A stretch of DNA of 7,035 bases. Source: Allobaculum sp. (GTDB taxonomy: Bacteria; Bacillota_I; Bacilli_A; Erysipelotrichales; Erysipelotrichaceae). The stretch spans positions 1 to 7,035 of the forward strand of contig JAAVAY010000131.1 of the NCBI GenBank assembly GCA_014803815.1, in the 5' to 3' direction. Below are positions 1 to 5,941 of this stretch, in pieces; the first letter of the stretch is position 1; each line of letters starts with the position of its first letter. The position numbers were made by a program, and so were the translations under genes. Below the pieces are notes generated by a model. The model was not told the DNA's origin. It saw nothing but the letters and a program-made list of their open reading frames with translations, and ran no database searches.

Positions 1-557
1 AATATGGAATCAGCCGAGTAGGCTGGGCATTAAGTAACAAAAACGAAACCTCAGCGCTCTTTGTTCCAAGTGCACGGATTCCTCTTTCGCTTTCCGATCT
101 TTCTAGTTCTGGTCAATGGTTCCATAGTACCTATACCAATCAAACCATTCCCACTCCAGATCCAACTTTAACTGGGCCAACGACTCCACAACCAAGTACT
201 CCGGCTGCACCTACCACGCCTACGCAAACTACAACGGGCGATCAACTCAAAGCGCAATTAAAGCAAGAAGATTCTTGGTCACAAGGAGATAGTCCTGTAG
301 TGAAGTACAGTCTTACTTTAGAAAATCCAACCAATCTTTCAATAGAAAATTGGAAAGTCACTTTAGATTTCAAAGCACCTATCCAAGTAAGCAGCAGCTG
401 GGGAACTACGATTCAAACTCAAGGGAATCAACTTATTTTGACCTCAGTAGATTACAACAAAACTGTAGGAGCCAATCAATCTGTGGATAATATTGGCTTG
501 ATTATCGAATGGCCTGCTAACACCAATCCTTCCTTGCCTTCTATCCAGGTTCAATAA
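1..557 (+). CDS. Endoglucanase (GH5-type cellulase) C-terminus with linker and CBM2-like cellulose-binding module, 5'-truncated
   Basis: The gene enters from outside the window; the reading frame starts at base 3 and gives 184 residues before TAA at 555-557. Residues 1-44 (GISRVGWALSNKNETSALF, then SDLSSSGQWF) match the last beta-strand and helix of GH5 cellulases, where the usual form is a W-x-L-S-x-K-x-E-S-S-A-L pattern followed by SDLS-x-SG. Residues about 45-78 are a Pro/Thr-rich linker. Residues about 79-184 look like a CBM2-type cellulose-binding domain, with W117 and W133 in the expected strands and Y151 where CBM2 often has Trp. The full enzyme should be secreted and cut beta-1,4-glucan chains; the catalytic glutamates and signal peptide lie upstream of the window. 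A GTG at 300 inside the CBM is not a start, because the frame stays open to the window edge. The CBM assignment is less certain than GH5. Confidence 0.8.
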   Translation, partial: YGISRVGWALSNKNETSALFVPSARIPLSLSDLSSSGQWFHSTYTNQTIPTPDPTLTGPTTPQPSTPAAPTTPTQTTTGDQLKAQLKQEDSWSQGDSPVVKYSLTLENPTNLSIENWKVTLDFKAPIQVSSSWGTTIQTQGNQLILTSVDYNKTVGANQSVDNIGLIIEWPANTNPSLPSIQVQ

Positions 558-562
558 AAAAT

Positions 563-593
563 AAGGACGCTCGTAGAAAAGCGTCTTTTTTTT
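563..593 (+). terminator. Rho-independent terminator of the cellulase gene
   Basis: GACGCT (566-571) pairs with AGCGTC (580-585) around an 8-base loop, and flanking AAG/TTT pairs can extend the stem to 563-588. A run of eight T follows at 586-593. It lies 5 bases after the cellulase stop codon. Confidence 0.88.
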
Positions 594-649
594 CATCTCT
601 TTTTGCAAAGACACTTCTTTCTGAGTCTTCGAAAAAAGTATGTATTTAA

Positions 650-678
650 TTGACATAATGTCAGTTTAGGTACATACT
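650..678 (+). promoter_or_regulatory. Predicted sigma-A promoter of the flavin reductase/TetR operon
   Basis: A perfect -35 TTGACA (650-655) is followed after 17 bases by CATACT (673-678), which matches 4 of 6 positions of the -10 consensus. Transcription should begin near base 685, leaving a leader of about 47 bases. The -35 lies inside the first palindromic operator and the second operator starts right after the predicted start site, as expected for a repressor-controlled promoter. Confidence 0.65.
651..663 (+). promoter_or_regulatory. Palindromic operator O1, probable TetR-family repressor site
   Basis: TGACATAATGTCA is a perfect 6-bp inverted repeat (TGACAT/ATGTCA) around one central base. 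It overlaps the -35 element, so a bound repressor would block RNA polymerase. A near-copy lies 36 bp downstream (687-699), and a TetR-family gene is the second gene of the same operon. The identity of the bound protein is inferred. Confidence 0.72.
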
Positions 679-686
679 AACTTTAC

Positions 687-699
687 TGACAAGATGTCA
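687..699 (+). promoter_or_regulatory. Palindromic operator O2, second copy of the repressor site
   Basis: TGACAAGATGTCA matches O1 at 11 of 13 positions; the two changes fall at the centre and leave TGACA/TGTCA intact. It lies just downstream of the predicted transcription start. An ATG at 699 begins within this site and is in frame with the flavin reductase, but it has no ribosome binding site and is not taken as the start. Confidence 0.7.
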
Positions 700-703
700 T
701 GTT

Positions 704-721
704 AACGAATGGATATTCGTT
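704..721 (+). promoter_or_regulatory. Leader hairpin directly before the Shine-Dalgarno sequence
   Basis: AACGAAT (704-710) and ATTCGTT (715-721) form a perfect 7-bp stem with a GGAT loop. The stem ends one base before the GGAGG ribosome binding site (722-726). In RNA it would sit in the short leader and could affect translation or mRNA stability; as DNA it is another small dyad near the operators. The structure is visible; any role is inferred. Confidence 0.4.
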
Positions 722-726
722 GGAGG
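722..726 (+). promoter_or_regulatory. Ribosome binding site that sets the flavin reductase start
   Basis: GGAGG lies 5 bases before ATG 732. The upstream in-frame ATG at 699 lies inside operator O2 and lacks such a site, so 732 is the better start. Confidence 0.8.
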
Positions 727-731
727 TACAT

Positions 732-1280
732 ATGAAAAAAAACTTAGGATCTTTATTAGCACTTTATCCAACACCAGTTACCGTGATTGGAGCCATGAAT
801 GGCGAAAAGCCAACTTGGACTTTAATCGCTCATGTAGGAATCATTGGACACGATCGTCTTTTGGTAAGCCTTGCTGCTCCTCACTTTATCAACGACTGCA
901 TTAAAAAAGACCAGAAGTTTTCCATTAACTTGGTCACCGAAGAGATGCTTCCAAAAGTAGACTATGTAGGATCTGTAAGTGGACACAAAGTCGATAAATC
1001 GGATGTCTTTGACTACGAACTAGGCGCTTCTCAAACACCCATCATTCAAGAAGCCCCCCTTTCTATTGAATGCACGGTCCAAGATGTGTATCCTACCCCT
1101 AATTTTGAGAGCTTTATTTGTTCTATCGACAACACTTATGTTGACGAAAAGTATTTGGATGAAAAAGGTAAGATCGACTACAATGTTCTTAAACCCATCC
1201 TCTTTGAGTTCCCTACCTATCAATATCTCAAAACAGGAGAAGTGGTTGGAAAGTGCCTTTCCTTCAAAGATAATAAATAA
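732..1280 (+). CDS. Flavin reductase family protein (FMN-binding split barrel)
   Basis: This 182-residue protein matches the flavin-reductase-like, FMN-binding split-barrel family in length and pattern. It has the N-terminal YPTPVTVIGA strand (residues 12-21), a following strand that begins around PTWTLIAHVG (27-36), the segment NDCIKKDQKFSINL (54-67) leading into the next strand, and a C-terminal LKTGEVVGK element (166-174). Members bind FMN and usually use NAD(P)H to reduce flavin or a small substrate in the cytoplasm; the actual substrate cannot be read here. The start at 732 is chosen because GGAGG lies 5 bases upstream. The gene is the first of a two-gene operon; the TetR regulator begins 23 bases after its stop. 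Two palindromic operators overlap its promoter, so it is probably induced when the TetR protein binds its ligand. Confidence 0.85.
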   Translation: MKKNLGSLLALYPTPVTVIGAMNGEKPTWTLIAHVGIIGHDRLLVSLAAPHFINDCIKKDQKFSINLVTEEMLPKVDYVGSVSGHKVDKSDVFDYELGASQTPIIQEAPLSIECTVQDVYPTPNFESFICSIDNTYVDEKYLDEKGKIDYNVLKPILFEFPTYQYLKTGEVVGKCLSFKDNK

Positions 1281-1303
1281 GGCTTAAGGAGGGATGATTT
1301 CGA

Positions 1304-1924
1304 ATGCCTAAAACGTCTCCAGAACAAAAAAATGCACGTCGCGAAGAGATCATTGACGCTTGTGAAATGTTGTATCAAACCATGAGCTTTAAAGATATTA
1401 CGCTGAAAGAGATTGGCCAGATTACAAGTTTTACACGCACCTCCATTTATAATTACTTTCAAACTAAAGAAGAGATTTTTTTAGCTTTATTGAAGCGTGA
1501 ATACGAATTGTGGATTGCTGATTTAAAGAGTCAAATGAATCATAAGGCGAGCATGAGTAAAGAGGAGTTTTCTTCTATGCTCGCCCATTCTTTGGAAAAA
1601 CGACCTCAATTTTTGAAAATCTTATCGATGAACCATTATGATATGGAAGCAAACAGCCGACCCGAACAACTCACCGCTTTTAAAGCGGTCTATGGGCAAT
1701 CCATGCAGGTGGTGAAATCAGGGCTAGATAAATATTTTCCAAAAATGAGTGAAGTGGAAAAGCAAACCTTTATTTATACCTTTTTTCCCTTTCTCTTTGG
1801 CGTTTATCCTTACACGTTTGTAACCCAAAAACAAAAAGAGGCCATGGAAAAGGCGGAAGTAAATTACGTATACTTTACGATTTATGATTTAACTTATCAC
1901 TGTGTTTATCAGCTTCTAAAATAA
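1304..1924 (+). CDS. TetR/AcrR-family transcriptional regulator
   Basis: This 206-residue protein has typical TetR-family length and layout. The N-terminal DNA-binding domain spans about residues 10-60, with the helix-turn-helix at 32-59 (ITLKEIGQI, then SFTRTSIYNYF-x-TKEEIF). The helical remainder forms the dimer and ligand-binding part, which diverges across the family and does not show the ligand. The ribosome binding site AAGGAGGG (1286-1293) lies 10 bases before the ATG. There is no promoter-like gap from the flavin reductase, so the two should be co-transcribed. It most likely binds the two TGACA-type palindromes at 651-663 and 687-699 and represses its own operon. A perfect hairpin terminator overlaps the end of the stop codon. 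Confidence 0.9.
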   Translation: MPKTSPEQKNARREEIIDACEMLYQTMSFKDITLKEIGQITSFTRTSIYNYFQTKEEIFLALLKREYELWIADLKSQMNHKASMSKEEFSSMLAHSLEKRPQFLKILSMNHYDMEANSRPEQLTAFKAVYGQSMQVVKSGLDKYFPKMSEVEKQTFIYTFFPFLFGVYPYTFVTQKQKEAMEKAEVNYVYFTIYDLTYHCVYQLLK

Positions 1925-1954
1925 AAGACCAGAGTCGTGGTGGCTCTGGTCTTT
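1924..1954. terminator. Bidirectional terminator between converging TetR and cupin genes
   Basis: AAAGACCAGAG (1924-1934) pairs perfectly with CTCTGGTCTTT (1944-1954) around a 9-base loop, an 11-bp stem. T-rich tracts follow on both strands (TTTATTTG on plus; TTTTATTTT on minus), so it can end transcription of both genes. The present out-of-frame cupin reading frame runs into the stem, whereas the restored frame stops 7 bp before it. Confidence 0.88.
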
Positions 1955-2285
1955 ATTTGTCTAATAAGAAATGACAAGCTGCATTTTGAATTTTTCTTCT
2001 CCATACACCGCATGGGGGAATGTCTTTTGGCATGATGAGTGTTTCGCCTTCTTTGAGGTAGAAGACTTCATCGCCAACAGTAAAACGGCCTACGCCATCT
2101 AAAACTGTAACCATCGCATCTCCATCCGAAGTATGTGTAGAGATTTCTTCGCCTTGATCAAAGGAGAAAAGTGTCATGCTCACTTTATCGTTTTGGACTA
2201 AAGTCTTGCTGGCAACTTGACCAGGTTGATAATCAATTTGATCCTTCAATTGCAAAGGTAGATTTTTTTCAATATTTTTATACAT
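1953..2285 (-). CDS. Small cupin-domain protein, apparently frameshifted near its C-terminus
   Basis: The intact part (residues 1-90) is a single-domain cupin with the motif EEISTHTSDGDAM (46-58, H51 a likely metal ligand), a central LDGVGRFTVGDE turn, and LKEGETLIMPKDIP (77-90). Small cupins of this type normally continue with P-H-A and a hydrophobic last strand. Here the frame instead reads an unrelated, Cys- and Arg-containing tail. Deleting one base of the C5 run (G5 on plus, 2014-2018) restores PHAVYGEEKFKMQLVISY and a TAG stop at 1961-1963, giving 108 residues. The gene is therefore either a recent frameshift mutant lacking its second conserved histidine, or carries an indel error. ATG 2285 is preferred (AAGGA 9 bases upstream); an adjacent TTG at 2288 is possible. 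The substrate is unknown. Confidence 0.75.
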   Translation of the reverse strand: MYKNIEKNLPLQLKDQIDYQPGQVASKTLVQNDKVSMTLFSFDQGEEISTHTSDGDAMVTVLDGVGRFTVGDEVFYLKEGETLIMPKDIPPCGVWRRKIQNAACHFLLDK

Positions 2286-2401
2286 CAAGCATCTTCCTTA
2301 TCTCTTTTTAAAGGTCTAGTCTTTCCTTCTTTCTAACTTTCCAAAAACTCTGAAGAATCATGGAATGATCTTATAGAAGAAGTAAGACCTACCTACATAA
2401 T

Positions 2402-2432
2402 ATAGTATTGAAAAGAGCGAGAGTTTTGTCTA
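2402..2432 (-). promoter_or_regulatory. Weak candidate promoter for the cupin gene
   Basis: On the minus strand, TAGACA (2432-2427, 5 of 6 with the -35 consensus) is followed by TACTAT (2407-2402, 4 of 6) with a 19-base spacer, slightly long. It would give a leader of about 110 bases before ATG 2285. It is the best candidate I see in the 246-base gap, and a tentative one. Confidence 0.3.
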
Positions 2433-2439
2433 ATTTAAT

Positions 2440-2507
2440 GCTTGGGCTAGAATTCATCTTTTTATTTGGGGACAAATTATGGATTCTAAAAAAAAGATGA
2501 CCCAAGC
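2440..2507. repeat. Imperfect interrupted inverted repeat beside the flavodoxin terminator
   Basis: GCTTGGG (2440-2446) matches CCCAAGC (2501-2507), and CATCTTTTT (2455-2463) matches AAAAAGATG (2491-2499). The arms are collinear, with 8 unmatched bases on one side and 1 on the other. The inner arm shares bases with the flavodoxin terminator. It may be a small mobile-element remnant, a back-up hairpin or chance in AT-rich DNA. Confidence 0.35.
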
Positions 2508-2527
2508 TTCGAGTCATCGTCATCTTT
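2488..2527 (-). terminator. Rho-independent terminator of the DUF262/flavodoxin operon
   Basis: Read on the minus strand, AAAGATGAC (2527-2519) pairs with GTCATCTTT (2501-2493), and the T-run extends to 2488. Because GATGAC is repeated in tandem (2524-2513), a shorter stem using the second GATGAC (2518-2513) can form instead with a smaller loop. It begins 4 bases after the flavodoxin stop codon. Confidence 0.82.
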
Positions 2528-2531
2528 AGAT

Positions 2532-3137
2532 TCAATTAAATTTGAACTCTTGAAGCCAAGCTTGAATTTCTCCAGCGCTTGCATTAGAAGGAAAACGTTT
2601 TCCTTCTAGCCAATTGGCATTGGAAGCAATTTTCTTTAAGGCAACATCACTGTTTCCAAAACCACTGCTTGCAGAGGTACAAAAGGGAATTAACGTTTTA
2701 TCGGAAAAATTATAGCTTTCCATAAATGTACTCAAAATATTAGGAGCTTCTCCCCACCAAATTGGATAGCCAATAAAGATTACATCGTATTGATCGATGT
2801 CAGCGATGGAATTGGAAATCGTAGGACGAAAATTGGGATCGCTTCTTTCTGCGGATACTCGACTTGTAGAATCATTGTAATTCAGATCTTCCTGCGAATA
2901 CGGAATTTCTGGTTCAATTTGATAGAGATCCGCATCCAAAGTAGTAGCAATGATTTCAGCTACATCCTTGGTATGATTGGTAGCCGAAAAATAGGCCACT
3001 AAAATACGTGAATTCTCAGAAGTAGCTAAACTTTCTTGGTTTTGGGAGGAAACACTTAATTTATCTTGTTTAGTACAACTGATCAAAGTACAAGCCATGA
3101 GACAGGCTAAAAAGGCATACATCCATTTTTTCAACAT
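2532..3137 (-). CDS. Flavodoxin-domain lipoprotein (surface-anchored)
   Basis: The 201-residue product starts with a lipoprotein signal peptide: basic LKKW, a hydrophobic core, and the lipobox LISC with C21 as the lipid-modified residue. A Ser/Gln/Asn-rich spacer (22-43) leads to a flavodoxin fold: strand RILVAYFS (44-51) with the FMN phosphate loop SATNHT (51-56), strand YDVIFIGYPIWWGEAP (117-132) whose WW probably stacks on the flavin, and FCTSASSGFG (152-161), the third flavin loop. It matches the Flavodoxin_4-type family. It should carry FMN outside the membrane and shuttle electrons to a membrane or extracellular partner not seen here. Its ATG comes 2 bases after the stop of the upstream DUF262 gene, and its ribosome site AAGGAA (3154-3149) lies inside that gene, so the two are co-transcribed and probably translationally coupled. 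Confidence 0.88.
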   Translation of the reverse strand: MLKKWMYAFLACLMACTLISCTKQDKLSVSSQNQESLATSENSRILVAYFSATNHTKDVAEIIATTLDADLYQIEPEIPYSQEDLNYNDSTSRVSAERSDPNFRPTISNSIADIDQYDVIFIGYPIWWGEAPNILSTFMESYNFSDKTLIPFCTSASSGFGNSDVALKKIASNANWLEGKRFPSNASAGEIQAWLQEFKFN

Positions 3138-3139
3138 CT

Positions 3140-5704
3140 CTATTTCGATTCCTTCTTTTTCAAATAGGGAACGATTACATCAAAAAACTTCTTGGCCCAA
3201 TTCGCTTGGAAAGTAGCTATTTCAGGCCAGTCGGATTCTTTATCAATGTTTACTTTAGGAAACTCTATAAACACCTTAGAAGATTTAATGTCATCTCCAC
3301 GTTTCCATTCGAGTGGAGTTCCAAGTGTGGATTCAATTTCTTCTTTATGGCTATAAAGTGCATCAAATGCTTCTTTATTGATCTGTTTATCTTTATTCAA
3401 TACGACTTCAACTCGGGCTCCATTTTGGTTGGCCACACAACATAGACTAAAGCCACTCACACCAAAAGAGCCAGTGATCCAGTTATCTTTGGAAGGACTA
3501 ACTTTGGAAAAGGGACCATTGGGTCCATGAACTTTTTTGATTTGTTCAAGAGCATAACTCCAATATTTCTGGTTTTTCAGCGGGCGTTCTTGGGCGGTAC
3601 TCAATTTATGTTTATCATTACGTGGTTTATTATCTTCTTCTTTTTCCTCACGCAAATAGAAGACCAAATCAGAAGGATCCTCGTTATACAATTTGAAGAG
3701 TTGTTCTAAAACATTTAATTTGGTGGTAGTACTGGTATTCACATCCACATAAAATCCATCTCTAATCTCAAAAGATCTTATAAACCGAGGACTGAGTCCA
3801 AAAGCCTTAGGTAATCCTTTTTCTTCTGATGTAGCTAGCTTAGGAAGAATGGATTTATCTTGAGCATCCAAGATCTGCACGACCTTTTGGAACATCTCAC
3901 TCCAGGTTTTTACGGACTGTTCCGTATTTTGAAAAGTAAATTTTGAAATCTGGCGGTTCGTTAAATCTTCCATATCTTCAAGAGTAGAGGTTTCAAATTG
4001 CTTTTCTTCTGGAGCATAATCTGTATTTGGAGCAGCCCATATGGTTAAAGCTTGATTCATCAGATATTCATTGCGTTCCTCTAGCTCTTGTAAAGTCCAA
4101 TGATCCTTTTTGGCAATCCAAGTATTCAGGCGAATTCCACTATGCTCAAAGCCATTAGCCATTGTTTTCTTATCTGTAAAGGATCGGTTGCTGTATTTGG
4201 CGTTATAAGCGGTGAGTGTCAAATTAGCTAATCTATGTAACCATACTTCATGAATTTTGGCATAGTCTTCCCCAAGCTCCTTCCGCCATTCGGGAGAGAG
4301 ATGTTGCGGCATGATGTGTTCAATGGAATAAGTTCCATCCTCAAAATGTCGGTAGACATCTTTGTCTTCTAGCGTTCCAAAGTTCTCAAAGCGTTCAAAG
4401 ATATACATTCTATTTTTACTATTCATGGAATAGATCGGACGTTGTGCAACAGCAACTTTAAACTCTTCATCGCGAGGAAAACGACCTCGATCCTTTTTGG
4501 CCATTAAGGCATATTTAAGCTTTTCTACATAGTTATCTTCCGTGCCATCATAGCGAATGACTTCTTTATGAAGTAAAAGAAAGATTTTATTCAGGCCATT
4601 AGTAGGCAACTCACACATCATTCTTCGAAAGAGATAGTTTTCGATGATCAAAAAAATTTCGGTGACTTGATCTAAGGTGAGTTTCTTTTCATCATACAAA
4701 CGCAAAACCTCAAGAAAATAAGGTCGAGTGACAGTTGTTTCTAAGCGATTGAGTCGTTCTATGCAGGCATTTAGAGTAGTGCTTTTGGAAGAGCCATCGA
4801 GAAGAATTTGATAACGTTTGGCATAAGCGAGCATCTCCGCTAACAAGGATTCCGTTTCCATGTGAGTAAGCTCGAAAAACTCCTTGAAAGTCGAGTGAAT
4901 TTTCTTCTGAGAGGGAATGGCTTGTTGCTTCACGCTCAAGTAGTCCCGCACAAAAGAACTGACATCATACTTAGTGCAGATTTCGATTTGGTTCCAGTAT
5001 TTTTCATAGTATTTTTCCTGCTTTTTAGCCGGTAGACCCATAAGGATAAAATTTCGAATCTTATCGCCTTCGCTTAGATCAAGTCCAGTTGAGTTCAAGC
5101 TTTCAAAAATGAGCTGGGGATTGTCATCTGGATCCAATCGAATGTTAATAATTTCAAGGCGGCAAATCGCATCATAAAGTTGGTCCATGGTGATCTCTTT
5201 TTGTTGAATGCGATCGTAAAAATAACTGTAGTTTACAGTCAAATTGGATTCTCGAATGTATTCATCGGTAGAATCTTCAAACAGTTTTCCAAAAGCGGCT
5301 TGATCATTCTTAATCGGCTTGAGTTTGATTCGAGTTTCTTCTGGTTGCCATTTATCCACTAAAAATTCCTCAAAGATACGTTGCCTTAAATTATGATTTT
5401 CAGCTGCAATAACTCCTTTATCCATCAGGTTATACATTGCAAGTAGCAATAACGAAACGGTGGTAAGTCGTTGCTGACCATCGATAATTATAAATTCTTC
5501 ATGTTGGCCATTGGGATTGTATACGGAAACCAGACTGCCAAAAAAATGGTTCTTTCTTTGATTTTTTACGATCTTCACCAAGTCATCGTAGAGCTGTTTG
5601 CAGTTTTCTATTTTCCAATCGTAATTGCGTTGATAAACAGGAATTACAAATCGTTTATCGGATCCCTCCATATACTTGACCAATTTACCTTCTGAACCTT
5701 TCAT
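3140..5704 (-). CDS. GmrSD-type protein: DUF262 + DUF1524 (HNH) + DUF4268-like C-terminus; probable type IV restriction nuclease
   Basis: This 854-residue protein carries an N-terminal DUF262 domain with IPVYQRNYDW (21-30), the DGQQRLTT motif (75-82) and FESLNSTGLDLSEGDKIRNF (200-219); in the GmrS family this part is ParB-like and binds and hydrolyses nucleotide. DUF1524 follows, with the HNH-type nuclease signature SIEHIMP (460-466, H463 the likely catalytic histidine) and HRLANLTL...YN...SN..F..K (490-513). A further module (about 588-684) resembles segments common in restriction-associated proteins. Residues about 712-850 match DUF4268 (GVSGFSLCCVA, ARVEVVL, FDALYSHKEEIE, LEWKR). GmrSD cleaves DNA with modified cytosines; this single-chain relative probably acts in phage defence, though its target is inferred. 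The start at 5704 has AAAGGA 10 bases upstream. No methylase or other restriction subunit lies beside it. Confidence 0.85.
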   Translation of the reverse strand: MKGSEGKLVKYMEGSDKRFVIPVYQRNYDWKIENCKQLYDDLVKIVKNQRKNHFFGSLVSVYNPNGQHEEFIIIDGQQRLTTVSLLLLAMYNLMDKGVIAAENHNLRQRIFEEFLVDKWQPEETRIKLKPIKNDQAAFGKLFEDSTDEYIRESNLTVNYSYFYDRIQQKEITMDQLYDAICRLEIINIRLDPDDNPQLIFESLNSTGLDLSEGDKIRNFILMGLPAKKQEKYYEKYWNQIEICTKYDVSSFVRDYLSVKQQAIPSQKKIHSTFKEFFELTHMETESLLAEMLAYAKRYQILLDGSSKSTTLNACIERLNRLETTVTRPYFLEVLRLYDEKKLTLDQVTEIFLIIENYLFRRMMCELPTNGLNKIFLLLHKEVIRYDGTEDNYVEKLKYALMAKKDRGRFPRDEEFKVAVAQRPIYSMNSKNRMYIFERFENFGTLEDKDVYRHFEDGTYSIEHIMPQHLSPEWRKELGEDYAKIHEVWLHRLANLTLTAYNAKYSNRSFTDKKTMANGFEHSGIRLNTWIAKKDHWTLQELEERNEYLMNQALTIWAAPNTDYAPEEKQFETSTLEDMEDLTNRQISKFTFQNTEQSVKTWSEMFQKVVQILDAQDKSILPKLATSEEKGLPKAFGLSPRFIRSFEIRDGFYVDVNTSTTTKLNVLEQLFKLYNEDPSDLVFYLREEKEEDNKPRNDKHKLSTAQERPLKNQKYWSYALEQIKKVHGPNGPFSKVSPSKDNWITGSFGVSGFSLCCVANQNGARVEVVLNKDKQINKEAFDALYSHKEEIESTLGTPLEWKRGDDIKSSKVFIEFPKVNIDKESDWPEIATFQANWAKKFFDVIVPYLKKKESK

Positions 5705-5890
5705 TTTTTGCCATTCCTTTCTAATTATTGAATTTTTAATTGATGTTTTTGAAATGACGATCTTAAATACAATTTTTCAATGCTCATCACCTATTATTTA
5801 TAATCTATAAAAATTTATAACATTCTATTAATTTTAATTAAGAGTACGTTATAAATTTCTTGTACAGTTTTGGCTGTTAGAAAAATTTAA

Positions 5891-5917
5891 GAAAATTCGT
5901 AGAAAAAGCGCGAAAAA
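5891..5917 (+). repeat. Three helically phased GAAAA direct repeats, candidate response-regulator boxes
   Basis: GAAAA occurs at 5891-5895, 5902-5906 and 5912-5916, spaced 11 and 10 bp, about one helical turn. OmpR-family regulators usually bind such tandem repeats. The block falls where the -35 region of the promoter ending at 5941 should be, and no good -35 is present, as in activator-dependent promoters. The stretch TTCGTAGAAA (5896-5905) also loosely recalls the VanR box as I remember it (TCGTA-N-GAAA). Binding is inferred. Confidence 0.42.
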
Positions 5918-5941
5918 TTGTAAATAGAATTCTTTTACAAT
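5917..5941 (+). promoter_or_regulatory. 8-bp dyad containing the -10 element of the response regulator gene
   Basis: ATTGTAAA (5917-5924) and TTTACAAT (5934-5941) are perfect inverted repeats around 9 bases. The right arm contains TACAAT (5936-5941), 5 of 6 with the -10 consensus, which would place the transcription start near 5948, just before the ribosome site. A protein on the dyad could block or shape this promoter; alternatively it is a second binding site for the regulator itself. Confidence 0.45.

Noticed and set aside
300..557. Stand-alone 85-residue ORF beginning with GTG
   Set aside because: The same frame is open to the window edge and reads as the GH5 end, linker and CBM, so this is the tail of a larger gene.
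444..656. Minus-strand ORF across the cellulase end and terminator
   Set aside because: It lies antisense to a clear CBM coding region and crosses a terminator; there is no family resemblance or ribosome site.
699..731. Upstream ATG giving a 193-residue flavin reductase
   Set aside because: It begins within operator O2, lacks a ribosome site, and its extra 11 residues are encoded by the leader hairpin; ATG 732 has GGAGG at proper spacing.
2286..2288. TTG start one codon before the cupin ATG
   Set aside because: The adjacent ATG 2285 serves equally well with the AAGGA site, so the rarer start codon is not needed, though not excluded.
5860..5902. TTGTAC as the -35 of a plus-strand promoter
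   Set aside because: No acceptable -10 follows at 16-18 bases, while TACAAT at 5936-5941 sits properly before the regulator's ribosome site.
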